From an uncultured Verrucomicrobiota bacterium (lineage in GTDB: Bacteria; Verrucomicrobiota; Verrucomicrobiia; Verrucomicrobiales; Akkermansiaceae), in contig CALMKO010000056.1 of assembly GCA_937867415.1 (NCBI GenBank), positions 1 to 64,000 of the forward strand: a stretch of 64,000 nt of DNA. Reading direction: 5' to 3'. How positions within the stretch are numbered: position 1 is the first letter of the stretch; each line of letters opens with the position of its first letter. The translations under genes and the position numbers were made by a program. Of the stretch, positions 48,611 through 58,900 are shown piece after piece. The notes under the pieces are model-generated. The model did no database searches and had not been told where the DNA came from. It saw nothing but the letters and a program-made list of their open reading frames with translations.

Positions 48611-49846
48611 TCAGAGACTCTTCTGAGTTGACAACAGGGCGTTGGAAAACAGCAAACCCGCAATGAGCGCGATGAAGACCATCAACGCCTGGTTGCCGCT
48701 GCTGGCACCGGGGAGGATGGTTTCGCCGGACACCCAGTGGTTGAGAATCATGTAGGTCCTGCTGCCCGGAACGAGCAGAACGATGCCCTGCGTCATCAGG
48801 ATCGACCCGGGGCCGCGGGTGATCCGGGTGTAGAGATTGCTGAAAAGCCCGACCGTGAGCGCGCCGATGAACATGCCGGCATACATGCCGAAATAGGCCT
48901 CACCGGCACGGGCGGCGCCGAAGGCGATGGCGGCGGACAGCAGCCCCCAAAGCATCTTGCGCCGGGGGATATTGAAAGCGATGCCAAGCCCGAGCGAGAG
49001 CCCGGCCACCGCGGGCCAGGTTTTCCAATCCGGCAGCAATGGCAGCGATGAGTTCATGGCTGCGTCCCCGGGGATCAGGAAATGCGCGACCGCCACCCCG
49101 CTGACTGCACCAAAGAACAATTTGAGCAACAGCATCACCGCATCCACCAAACGGGAACTGCCGGAAATCAGGTGCCCGGTGGAGATTTCCGTTAGGGCGA
49201 CGGTGAGCGCGAGGCCGGGAATGTAAATGATGATGGAGGAAAGGATGACGAAGGGCACATTGATGCCGATCCCAAACGCCGCCGCGGCGCTGGCGAGCAC
49301 GCCGGAAACAAAGGGCACCAGAATCGTGACCACCGGCTTCCAGCCCGCATGGCGCGAGCCTAACTGGCTAACCAAAAACAGGACCACCGAGAGCAGCGCC
49401 GCGGCGATGCTGTCCTGCGGGTTGGCCGAGAGCAACGTGGCGAACGAGCCACCGATGAGCGCCCAAGAAAACGCGTTGGCCCGCGGCGAGTAGTTCCACG
49501 GAGCCTGGATGACCCGATCAAGTTGTTCGATCCCCTCGCTAAAGCTGAGGCTGCCATCGGCAATGCTTTCCACCAAGGTATCGATTTCCCAGAGGCGTCC
49601 GAGGTTGTTGTCCGCCGGTTCCACGCGCTCGATGTGAACGAATTGGTCGAGTTCATCATCCTCCCAGAATGCGGAGGTGAAGGTGGTGGGCGTGATCAGG
49701 AAATTGCCGTTGAGCCCGAGCATGCGCGTCACATTCGTGAGATGCCGCTCGATGCGCTGGCTGGTGGTTCCGCATTCGTGCAGGGCACGGCCGAGTTTCA
49801 CCACGAATCGGGTTTTCCTGCGGAATTCGGCGGGTTCCATGGCCAT
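48611..49846 (-). CDS. Threonine/serine exporter family protein (ThrE-like)
   Basis: KLGRALHECGTTSQRIERHLTNVTRMLGLNGNFLITPTTFTSAF followed by about ten TM helices. Confidence 0.88.
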   Translation of the reverse strand: MAMEPAEFRRKTRFVVKLGRALHECGTTSQRIERHLTNVTRMLGLNGNFLITPTTFTSAFWEDDELDQFVHIERVEPADNNLGRLWEIDTLVESIADGSLSFSEGIEQLDRVIQAPWNYSPRANAFSWALIGGSFATLLSANPQDSIAAALLSVVLFLVSQLGSRHAGWKPVVTILVPFVSGVLASAAAAFGIGINVPFVILSSIIIYIPGLALTVALTEISTGHLISGSSRLVDAVMLLLKLFFGAVSGVAVAHFLIPGDAAMNSSLPLLPDWKTWPAVAGLSLGLGIAFNIPRRKMLWGLLSAAIAFGAARAGEAYFGMYAGMFIGALTVGLFSNLYTRITRGPGSILMTQGIVLLVPGSRTYMILNHWVSGETILPGASSGNQALMVFIALIAGLLFSNALLSTQKSL

Positions 49847-49910
49847 GGCGGCGGATGATTGGCAGCCGGGCGACAGTCCGGCAAGAGATTCATGACACGA
49901 TGCCGCATGC

Positions 49911-51005
49911 TCACTTTTTCGCCGGCGGGCCGATCGTGCCGCCTTCGACCCATTGCTGCGGGAAACCGATGAATCGCCGGTCGGCCTTGCCGCGGGGGAT
50001 CGCGTCCACCCAGCGGACGATCCGCCGCACGATCAGCATGTCGTCCCCGCGCAAGCAGGAGATTTGCGGTTCCTTCCAGGTAAACCAATCGTCCTCGTTG
50101 AGACTGAACAGGGAAATGTCCTTCGGCGCGCGCAGCCTGCGGTCGGCCAGAAACGACAGTACGCCCGCCATCCACTTGCCGTAGGTGGTGATGATCGCGG
50201 TGGGCGGCGTGAATTGGAACGCCTTTTCCAAGACCCTGCGTAGGCCCTCCGGTGTCGGCTTCCATACGGGCACATGGTAACTGGTCATCTCGCATCCAAC
50301 ATCCGACAGCGCCCGGGCCAGCCCGCCGATACAAGTGCCGCTCCACTCAAGATCCGGCCGGTAGTCCGGCCATAGAAAAAGGATCCGCCGGTGCCCCATT
50401 CCTACCAGATGCCTGGCCACCCCCTCAAACATCTCGCCGGTGATCAAGCCGGTGCCGGCGATTGGCTGGTCGAGGATCTCGCCGCCGATACAGATCGCTG
50501 GCACCGGCTGCGCTGCAAACCAGTTGACCACCGCGCCATTGGGACCAATGACCACCCAGGCATCCGATGGATGGCTGCGCACAAAGCGCTCGATGCGCCC
50601 CGCATTATGCCCAAGCTCCTCTTGCGACTTTACCGCCACCCGGCACAAGTGCCCTGCCATTTCCAGTTCGTGCTGGAGCCTCATCACCACCTTTTGAAAG
50701 GCCGCGTCCTCGTCCGCCAGCCGCATCCCGGGCAGGATGGTGACCCGCAGCGAGCGTGAGCCCGCTTTGTCCGGCACGTCCGGCACACCGACCACCCGCG
50801 CACGCCCGGCTCCCTCGCCGCGAATCCAGCCTTCCTGTTCCAGCAACCGGACCGCCGCACGCATCGTCGCTGGGGAAACATCGCACTCGGTGGCCAACGC
50901 CAGCACGCCCGGCAGCTTGTCCGACCAGCGCCCGCCGCGGATTCCCTCGCGCAGATGGGCCGCGGTTTGTTCCCCGGCAGTCTGGCGGCGCAGCGTCTGG
51001 CTCAT
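49911..51005 (-). CDS. GntR-type wHTH regulator with LacI-like substrate-binding domain
   Basis: AHLREGIRGGRWSDKLPGVLALATECDVSPATMRAAVRLLEQEGWIRGEGAGR; sensor domain GMGHRRILFLWPDYRPDLEWSGTCIGGLARAL. Start re-assigned to MSQTLRRQ. Confidence 0.88.
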   Translation of the reverse strand: MSQTLRRQTAGEQTAAHLREGIRGGRWSDKLPGVLALATECDVSPATMRAAVRLLEQEGWIRGEGAGRARVVGVPDVPDKAGSRSLRVTILPGMRLADEDAAFQKVVMRLQHELEMAGHLCRVAVKSQEELGHNAGRIERFVRSHPSDAWVVIGPNGAVVNWFAAQPVPAICIGGEILDQPIAGTGLITGEMFEGVARHLVGMGHRRILFLWPDYRPDLEWSGTCIGGLARALSDVGCEMTSYHVPVWKPTPEGLRRVLEKAFQFTPPTAIITTYGKWMAGVLSFLADRRLRAPKDISLFSLNEDDWFTWKEPQISCLRGDDMLIVRRIVRWVDAIPRGKADRRFIGFPQQWVEGGTIGPPAKK

Positions 51006-51381
51006 GGCTTCAGCTGATTTATTTTCTAGCCGAGTTGTCAAAGACCAATTTTGTGTCGGCAGGGAAGCGAACCCGAGCATCCTCCCATGAAAACCATCAG
51101 TCCCGCACCAGCGTCGTTTTCCCTGACTGCCGCGGACCCACCACCATCACCACCGGCAAACTCTCCGCAGCCCGCAAAAACTCCGTCCTATCTCGCGCGC
51201 TATCATCATGATGCATGAATGCCTCCCCGAACAATCTGCTAATTTAAGAAAAAAACGTGGATTAGCGCATATTGAATGGGAGCCTAGCGGACATGACCGT
51301 AGGCAATCCGCCGCTCCGTGAAACGCTCCCCCCTCATCCCCAAGCCCTAATCTTAGGCCCGATGGCGTCCAGGAATTCAGC

Positions 51382-51485
51382 CCCAAACTGATTCATTTTT
51401 TATCTCGGTTGCCTCAGCTAAAATTCTTGAGCCTCTCCCCTCTTGGATCATGGTGCACCCTTAATAAAGGGAAATCGCAATCCCT
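51382..51485 (+). promoter_or_regulatory. Conserved 104-bp upstream block, copy 1
   Basis: Aligns without gaps to 60764..60867 with essentially one difference; contains CCCTT-AATA-AAGGG. Confidence 0.7.
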
Positions 51486-51528
51486 TTCACTGCCCCTCCA
51501 TCGATCTAACATCAATCCCGCACTCCCT

Positions 51529-54500
51529 ATGAAACCGAAAGCATCCCGCCTGCTCGCCGCTTCCCAAATCGCATTCTGCCTCACCGCCCTGCCTGCCATG
51601 GCCGTCGTCTATGACTGGGACAACGGCAGTACCGATGGACTCTGGGACACCAACACCAACTGGAATCCCGACGGCCTGCCGACCACTGGCGACAACGTGC
51701 TCGTCACCGTGGACTCAGCCGCCATTAAAACCATCAACCTCTCCGCCACGCCGACAAATCCTACCATTCTCGAAGTCGGCCTCGCCCGCAGCGGCAATGG
51801 CACCGCCACCGTCGATCACACCGGCGGCACGCTCACCGTCACCGGCTGGTTCAACCTAGGCCAGGGCTTTGTTGCGAGCGCGGGTGGTTCTGGTGGTCTC
51901 AGCGGCACCGGCATCTGGAACATGAGCGGCAATGCCGTCGTCAATGCCACCCATGCCAGCGGCGGTCAGACCACCATCGGTGCTGGCTGGACGGCTGCCG
52001 GGTATAACACCGGCATTCTCAACATCAGCGGCAATGCCACCTTCAACCAATCCGTTGCAGATGTCTATATCGGCGGAGAAAACGGCACCCGCCGGGCCAA
52101 GGGCATCGTTAACATCAGCGACAATGGCAAGCTGCTCAATGCGACACGCGACATTTATGCAGGTGTCGCCGGCAATGGCTCGGTCGGTGCCTTGAACCTC
52201 TCCGGCACTTCGCAAGTGACCTCGAGGCACTTGTACATCGGTATTGCGCCCGATTCCTATGGCGCGGTGAACGCCGCCGGTGGCTCGCTGACGCTGAGCG
52301 GAGACATGAACATCGGCTCCTGGGGCACTGGCTACCAGACAAATGGCGGCAACGGACTGATGAATGTTTCCGCTGGCACGGTCGCGGTAGGCGGCTGGCT
52401 CTGCATGAGCCGCTGGGGCACTTCGCAGACCTCGGTGCTCAACGTCTCCGGCGGCAGCCTCACCTACGCGGGCGGCGGCCTGCAGGCGAACTGGAATGCG
52501 GATGGTGCGGACACCAGTGTCATCACGGTTTCCGGCAGCGGCTCGATTTCGACCACCAACAACACCGTCATCAACCTGAGTAACAATGGCGCAGCCGCCA
52601 ACAACGGCTTCCTCAACCTCAACGGCGGCACGGTCACCCCCGGCCGGGTGATCGGCGGTCGCGGTTTCGTGAATTTAAACGGCGGCACCTTGCGCGCCAA
52701 CAGCAATCAGGCCGACTTCCTCGCCGTCAACACCGCCCAAGTGCGGGCGGGTGGTGCCATCATCGATAGCAACAGCAGGAACATCACTATCGGGCAGGCG
52801 CTGTTAGCTCCGTCAGACGACGGCGTGACCACCATCCCCGTCACAGACGGCGGTTCGGGTTATGTTTCGGCCCCGATTCTCACCATCAGTGGCGGCACCG
52901 GCTCGGGTGCCACGGCTGTGGCCAATATGATCTCGGATGGCGCAGGCGCGCTCAAGATCGACAGTGTCACCGTCACTAGCCGCGGCAATTATACGGTGGC
53001 CCCCACCACCATCACCCAGATCGGCGGAGGAGCAAGTGTCAGTGCCACATTCGGAACCATCGCCACCGCCGCCAACAGCTCCGGCGGACTCACCAAGAAT
53101 GGCGCCGGAATCCTTACGCTCAGCAATGCCAGCACCTACACCGGACCCACTCAAGTCAACGCGGGCGGCCTCATCGTCAATGGCAGCCTCGCATCAAGTA
53201 TCACACTGGCAGCTGATGCCGACCTCGGCGGTGCCGGCCTGACCAGCGGCTCGCTCACTTTCGCGCCCGGCACCCATAAGCTCTTCTTCAACCCCGCCGC
53301 TACATCCTCCTTCCTCTCAGATAGCATCACGACCACCGGAGCCACCATCACCGTGGTGCCCGATGGGGTCTTCGCCCCGGTCACCAACAAGGTGATTCTG
53401 GAAAGTTCCAGCGGCCCCATCAATGGCAGCATCGCCAACTTTGTCAGTGGCAACCCCCGCCTCAGTCTGGCATTTGACGTCACCGGCGAGCAGTTGCTTG
53501 CCAGTTATGCCCCCGCTCCCCTTGTCTGGACCGGGAGCAATGGCACGAACCCGACCTTCTGGGATACCACCACTGTCAACTGGGCCAATCCCGCCGCAGA
53601 CGTGTTTATTCCCGGAGACAATACAACCTTCGATGATACCGCAGTGGCAGCCTCACCGGTTCAAGTGGCCATCCAATCTCCCGTCTTGCCGGGAGCGGTC
53701 ACCTTTGGAAATACCGCCAAGGAATACGTCGTCAGCGGTGCCGCCATCACGGGGACCACCGGCCTCATGGTCAATGGCGGCGGCAGGGTCACTCTTGCGA
53801 ATGCCAACACCTATACGGGACTGACCACCGTCCGCTCCGGAACCTTGGCCGTCACGGGCTCCATCGTCGCGGGCTCTGACCTCCGCGTTGCGGATGCGGC
53901 TGGAAACGCAGTCCTGCAAAACTCGGGTGCCATTACCCGCACGACCGCCTGGTTCGGAAGCGTCAATGGCGCCGTGGGGGCTGGCTACCAGACGGCGGGA
54001 AGCCTAACCACCATCTTGAATGGGGGCAACTCGCTCGGTCTCGGCGTGGTCCAGGGCAGCCATGGCTATTTCAACATCAGCGGTGGCACGGTGAATACCA
54101 CCGAAATCAGCATCGGTACCTGGGGCCTCGCCTCTGGCAACAACAACGGCGGTGACGGCATGCTCGACATTACTGGCGGCACCGTGACCAACAACGGCTG
54201 GATGGTCATGAATCGCTCGGAAGGCGGCGGAGCGGTCGCCCAGCGCTCCGTCCTCAATGTTTCCGGCGGAAGTCTCACCTACGCCGGCGGTGGCTTGGTC
54301 GCCAACTGGGGCGGCAGCGCCAACGTCCAGACCGCCCAAATCAATGTATCCGGATCCGGCAGCGTCGCGACGATTGCCGGTTCTCCGATCAACCTGAGCT
54401 GGAACGGTAATATCAACAATACCGGGACCCTCAACTTGAACGGCGGCACGGTTACGCCCTCAGACATCAGGGGCGGCCGTGGTTTTGTGAATTTCAACGG

Positions 54501-55599
54501 CGGCACGCTCCGACCCTCCGCGGACAACACGAACTTCATCGCGGTCAATACCGCCCGGGTCTATGCCGGCGGTGCGAACATTGATACCAACACCCGGAAT
54601 ATCACCATCGGCCAAGCGTTGCTGGCTCCAACTGGCAATGGCGTAAACGCCACGGGTCTGGCCATCACCGGCGGCTCCGGCTATATCGCCCCTCCCTTTG
54701 TGCAAATTACCGGCGACGGCACCGGTGCCACAGCCATCGCCACGATCACTGGCGGCGCGGTCACCGGCATCACCATCACCAATCCCGGCATGGGTTACAC
54801 CTCGGTGCCCACCTTCACGCTCAGCGGTGGCGGTGGCACGGGTGCCAGCGTGGCAGCCGGTACGGCCACCACCGTGCCGAACGTCTCCGGCGGACTGACC
54901 AAGAACGGTTTGGGCACGCTGACACTCAGCGCGTCGAATACTTACACCGGAAATACCACAGTCACCGGCGGTGTGCTCGCCATCACCCAGCCCTACCTCG
55001 CGGATACCTCCTCGGTCAGCATAGCCGCCACCGCCCAGATGGCACTCAACTTCACCGGGGATGATACCGTGACCAGCGTGACCCTCGGCGGCACGACCTA
55101 TACCGCCCCCGGCAGCTACAATGCCACCACCTTCCCGACCTTCTTCACCGGCACGGGCAGCCTAGTGATTCCAAGCAGCGGAACTCCATACGATTCGTGG
55201 CTCACGGCCTATCCCTCGATCACCGGTGCCAACCGCTCGCCCGATGCCGACCCGGACTCCGACGGTGTAGCCAATGGCATCGAGTTCATGCTCGGCACCA
55301 GCCCGGCGGATGGAGCATCGCGCGCCGTTCCTAGTATCACCCGCGATGGCAGCGGCAACCTGGTGGTCAGCTTCACCCGCGTGGATGCCGCCGAGGCCTT
55401 CCCGGTCATCGTCGAATCCAGCCCCAACCTGCAGCCGCCCTGGACCGCAGTCACCGTGCCAAATGATGCCATCGCAGGCCCGCCGATCACTGTGGTGGAC
55501 AACGGCACGGCTCCCGACAGCATCACGGTGATTGTCCCCGGAGCCCCGGATCCAAGGAAGTTCGCACGGGTCAAGATCACCATCCCGTTCACGCCCTGA
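51529..55599 (+). CDS. Giant secreted autotransporter-associated beta-strand repeat protein (paralog A)
   Basis: Signal peptide MKPKASRLLAASQIAFCLTALPAMA; two copies of a roughly 300-aa repeat module; C-term DPDSDGVANGIEFMLGTSP...KFARVKITIPFTP. Confidence 0.85.
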   Translation: MKPKASRLLAASQIAFCLTALPAMAVVYDWDNGSTDGLWDTNTNWNPDGLPTTGDNVLVTVDSAAIKTINLSATPTNPTILEVGLARSGNGTATVDHTGGTLTVTGWFNLGQGFVASAGGSGGLSGTGIWNMSGNAVVNATHASGGQTTIGAGWTAAGYNTGILNISGNATFNQSVADVYIGGENGTRRAKGIVNISDNGKLLNATRDIYAGVAGNGSVGALNLSGTSQVTSRHLYIGIAPDSYGAVNAAGGSLTLSGDMNIGSWGTGYQTNGGNGLMNVSAGTVAVGGWLCMSRWGTSQTSVLNVSGGSLTYAGGGLQANWNADGADTSVITVSGSGSISTTNNTVINLSNNGAAANNGFLNLNGGTVTPGRVIGGRGFVNLNGGTLRANSNQADFLAVNTAQVRAGGAIIDSNSRNITIGQALLAPSDDGVTTIPVTDGGSGYVSAPILTISGGTGSGATAVANMISDGAGALKIDSVTVTSRGNYTVAPTTITQIGGGASVSATFGTIATAANSSGGLTKNGAGILTLSNASTYTGPTQVNAGGLIVNGSLASSITLAADADLGGAGLTSGSLTFAPGTHKLFFNPAATSSFLSDSITTTGATITVVPDGVFAPVTNKVILESSSGPINGSIANFVSGNPRLSLAFDVTGEQLLASYAPAPLVWTGSNGTNPTFWDTTTVNWANPAADVFIPGDNTTFDDTAVAASPVQVAIQSPVLPGAVTFGNTAKEYVVSGAAITGTTGLMVNGGGRVTLANANTYTGLTTVRSGTLAVTGSIVAGSDLRVADAAGNAVLQNSGAITRTTAWFGSVNGAVGAGYQTAGSLTTILNGGNSLGLGVVQGSHGYFNISGGTVNTTEISIGTWGLASGNNNGGDGMLDITGGTVTNNGWMVMNRSEGGGAVAQRSVLNVSGGSLTYAGGGLVANWGGSANVQTAQINVSGSGSVATIAGSPINLSWNGNINNTGTLNLNGGTVTPSDIRGGRGFVNFNGGTLRPSADNTNFIAVNTARVYAGGANIDTNTRNITIGQALLAPTGNGVNATGLAITGGSGYIAPPFVQITGDGTGATAIATITGGAVTGITITNPGMGYTSVPTFTLSGGGGTGASVAAGTATTVPNVSGGLTKNGLGTLTLSASNTYTGNTTVTGGVLAITQPYLADTSSVSIAATAQMALNFTGDDTVTSVTLGGTTYTAPGSYNATTFPTFFTGTGSLVIPSSGTPYDSWLTAYPSITGANRSPDADPDSDGVANGIEFMLGTSPADGASRAVPSITRDGSGNLVVSFTRVDAAEAFPVIVESSPNLQPPWTAVTVPNDAIAGPPITVVDNGTAPDSITVIVPGAPDPRKFARVKITIPFTP

Positions 55600-55949
55600 C
55601 GCTGATCAGCCAATGTATCGGAGCGCGCTGGCTGTGACGGCGCTTTCTGGGCGCACACCGCTTCACCCCGAAAGCGGCGTCGCGCCAGCATGATGGAGTG
55701 GCGCTTTGAAGGCGCCATGACAGCGCAGCAGCGTCTTCAAGCCCCCTGCCCCATACACGGCTACCCGGAGGAAACCGCTCCAATTCGCAGCTTCAGTGCT
55801 TCCCAAAAACCGCAGCCAGTTTGAGTCTCGGCATTCAGCCCAAAACTGGTTCATTTTTTATCCGGATTCATCATCACGAATGCCTTGTCGGTTGGGAAAC
55901 TTCGGCAAGGCTATCAATTCATGGATCGAACCAAAATCCTTTAATTCCC

Positions 55950-58900
55950 ATGATACCGAATCCATCAGGCCGCTCGATCTTTCTTCGCCTCCTTCCAGCA
56001 TGGCTGATTGTTGTCGCGGCCCCCGTGTCTGCGGTCGAGTTGCCGACCAAGGAGGTCTCGTTGGTGACAGGCCAGGCGGTCGGCGAACTCGCCGTTGCAG
56101 GCCGGCTCTCCTTGGATCTCCACGCCGAGTTCATGGCCTCCCGCAGCTATGGCTCGGAAAATGTCCTGAACTGGTTCAATTGCGGATACTCCGGCGGTGG
56201 AGGTGGCGCACCCGGCGTCGGCGGGACCTTCGGCGATTTCGGCATGCATTTCCCGGAAGATCAGCGCGCGGACCGCTACCCGCATTGGGAACCGGTTGGC
56301 GAGGTGCCTGCGATCCGCTTCGATGGAAATGACATCCTGATGGGCAATTTCCCCGTCGAACCCGCCATGGCCGGCGATGGCGATTGGTCGCTGGAAGTCT
56401 GGCTCAGGGTGCCCGCGGCCACCCCCGGCGCCGTTATCCTCGGCTGGCAGTCGCCGGATGGCCACGGGACCTCCGCGCCCTTGGCCTTGCCGCTGGCGCT
56501 CAAGCCATCGGGTTCGTGGCGGCACTTGGTAGTGGTGACTCGTGGCGACCGCGAGACGCTGTGGCTCGATGGCCAGCAGGTTTCGCTTGCAAAGCGGGAA
56601 AGCCGGATCGTCGCCGGCCAGCGGTTGGTGCTGGGTGGGGCCACGGCATCCAAGCCGTCATTCCGTGGATCGATCGCCGCAGCGCGGCTTCATGATGCCT
56701 CGATGGATGAACGCGAAATCGCTCGCAACCACCGCGGCGGACCAATGCTCGGCACCACTCTGCACGCATGGTGGCGGATCGACGACGGCCCATGGCGCGT
56801 CGAGGAATCCAAGCATTTCCGTCATTGCGTGGAAAAGGAGCGCATCGCCAAGTGGGATGACAAGCAGAAGCGGGAGTTTGAGGAACGCCTGCCGGGCATG
56901 TTCCAGCTTGCGGAACTGGTTCACCACACCTACACCGAGCGTCTCGCGCTGCGCGGCTCGCTGGTCAGCCGCAGGCCGGAAAAACGTGGCGACGGCATCA
57001 AATACAAAACTCCCATCCAGCCGTCCGATGGTGGCAATTACATGGGCGTGGATGACGATTTCGGCTGGGGCTGCCAGTTTGCGGGGTTCATCAATCCGCA
57101 CGAGTTGGTCCATGGATTCCAGGCCCAAACCGGAAACATGCAGGGGAATTTCTGGGAAACCCACGCCAATTTTCCCCAGACCTACAACGGGATCTATCAG
57201 ACGATGCCGATGGTGTTTGCGGAAGGGCCCTGTGTCCCGTCCAGCGGCCGGACCTACTACCATGACCGCCTGATGCTCGAGCATCTGGCGCAGACGCCGG
57301 AATACGGGCCGATGTTCATTTCCAAAATGTGGTATGACGGACCCGCCGCCAGCGGGGTCAAAAACCCCTATCCGTGGCAGGTGTTTCCCATGCTCGATCC
57401 CGATGCATCCACTCCACTGGCGTATGAATATCTGCGGATGGTCCAGCGCATGGTCACCTGGGACATCACCACCTTTGCCGAGGCCAAGCCCGGCGAGGGC
57501 AACACGCCCAACGGTAACGATGGCGTCCCGAGCGCCGTCTCGCGATACCATGAGGTGGCTGCGGCCCAGCGCCCGGACATGTTGCGTTTCGGTCGCGTGG
57601 TGCTAGAGCCTCATCCTCTCGCCAAGTCCACTTGGTGTGTCCCGAGGCATCAGGCTCCCCAGCAGCTCGGCTGGAATATCTGCCCGCTTGAGTGCAAGCC
57701 CGGCAAGGTTCTCGCTCAGCTCGAAGGATTGGCAAACCCCGCCCGCGGCGGCGCATGGCACGCGGCTTTCGTCTCGGTGGATGCCAACGGCAAGCCGACC
57801 TACGGCGATGTCTTGCCCGCCGGCCGGCGCATCTCATTCACCGTCGGTCCGGACGCTCGCGAACTCTATCTGGTGGTGGCCGCCACTCCCAGCGAGATCA
57901 TGACCATCAACATGACCGGCGATTTCCGCTCATTCGAGCAGGAACCTTTTCCCTATCATGTCAAGCTGGCCGGCACCGCACCGGTCAACCCGCTCGATGC
58001 CGAGCAGATACCACCCACCGAAGGCGCGCCCCACCCGAATGGCGGTGGCTTTGTCGCCCGCACGGCAGAGGTCGCCGCCACCGCCTATGTCGGCCCGGAC
58101 GCCCGGGTCACCGGGATCTCGAAGGTGCTCGACCAAGCGCGCATCGACGGCCGTGCCGAAGTCCGTGATTCGACCGTTTCCAGTCGCGCGGTGGTCACCG
58201 GGCGGGCGCTGGTCATGGAAAACTCGACGGTCACGGGTGATGCCATCGTGGCCGACCATGCGGTGGTTCGCCGGAAATCCATCGTCTCCGATCACGCCCG
58301 CGTCCTCGAACACGCCAACATCAACTCTGGCGGCACCTGCGGCGGCCATGTCACGGTGAAGGGCCTCGCCAACGTCTATGGCGGCAACCAAAGCGGCACC
58401 GCTATGATCGATGGCTTTTATGCCAAGGGCAATGAAATCACCGGCGGCCGCTGGCTGACCTGGAGCTGGGGCAAGGGCAAAAACCCCGGAGAAACCGACG
58501 CCGATATCGGCCCTGACATTCTCAAGCTCGACTTCGAGGAACCCCACCCGTGGATGGCGCGGGATGAAGTCGGCGTGACATGGGGAACCCTCGTGGGCAC
58601 GCCGAAGTTTGAAATCGATCCCACCATCGAACGGATCCGCGACACCTTGCACGAACCACCCGGCGTGATCCAACAGCTCCAGGATGGCACGATTGAACCG
58701 ACCGGCCATGCCGTGGGATACATTGGATACCTGCTGCCGCCCGAAACAGGCGATTACACGTTCTGGATCGCTGCGGACGACGAGGGTGAGCTGCGGCTCG
58801 GTCAGCCCGGCGGCGGCCAGCCTCTCGAAGTGCTGTGTTCGAATCCGTTTTTCGCATCCGCCCAGCCACCGCAGTTCGACAAATTCCCATCCCAAAAGTC

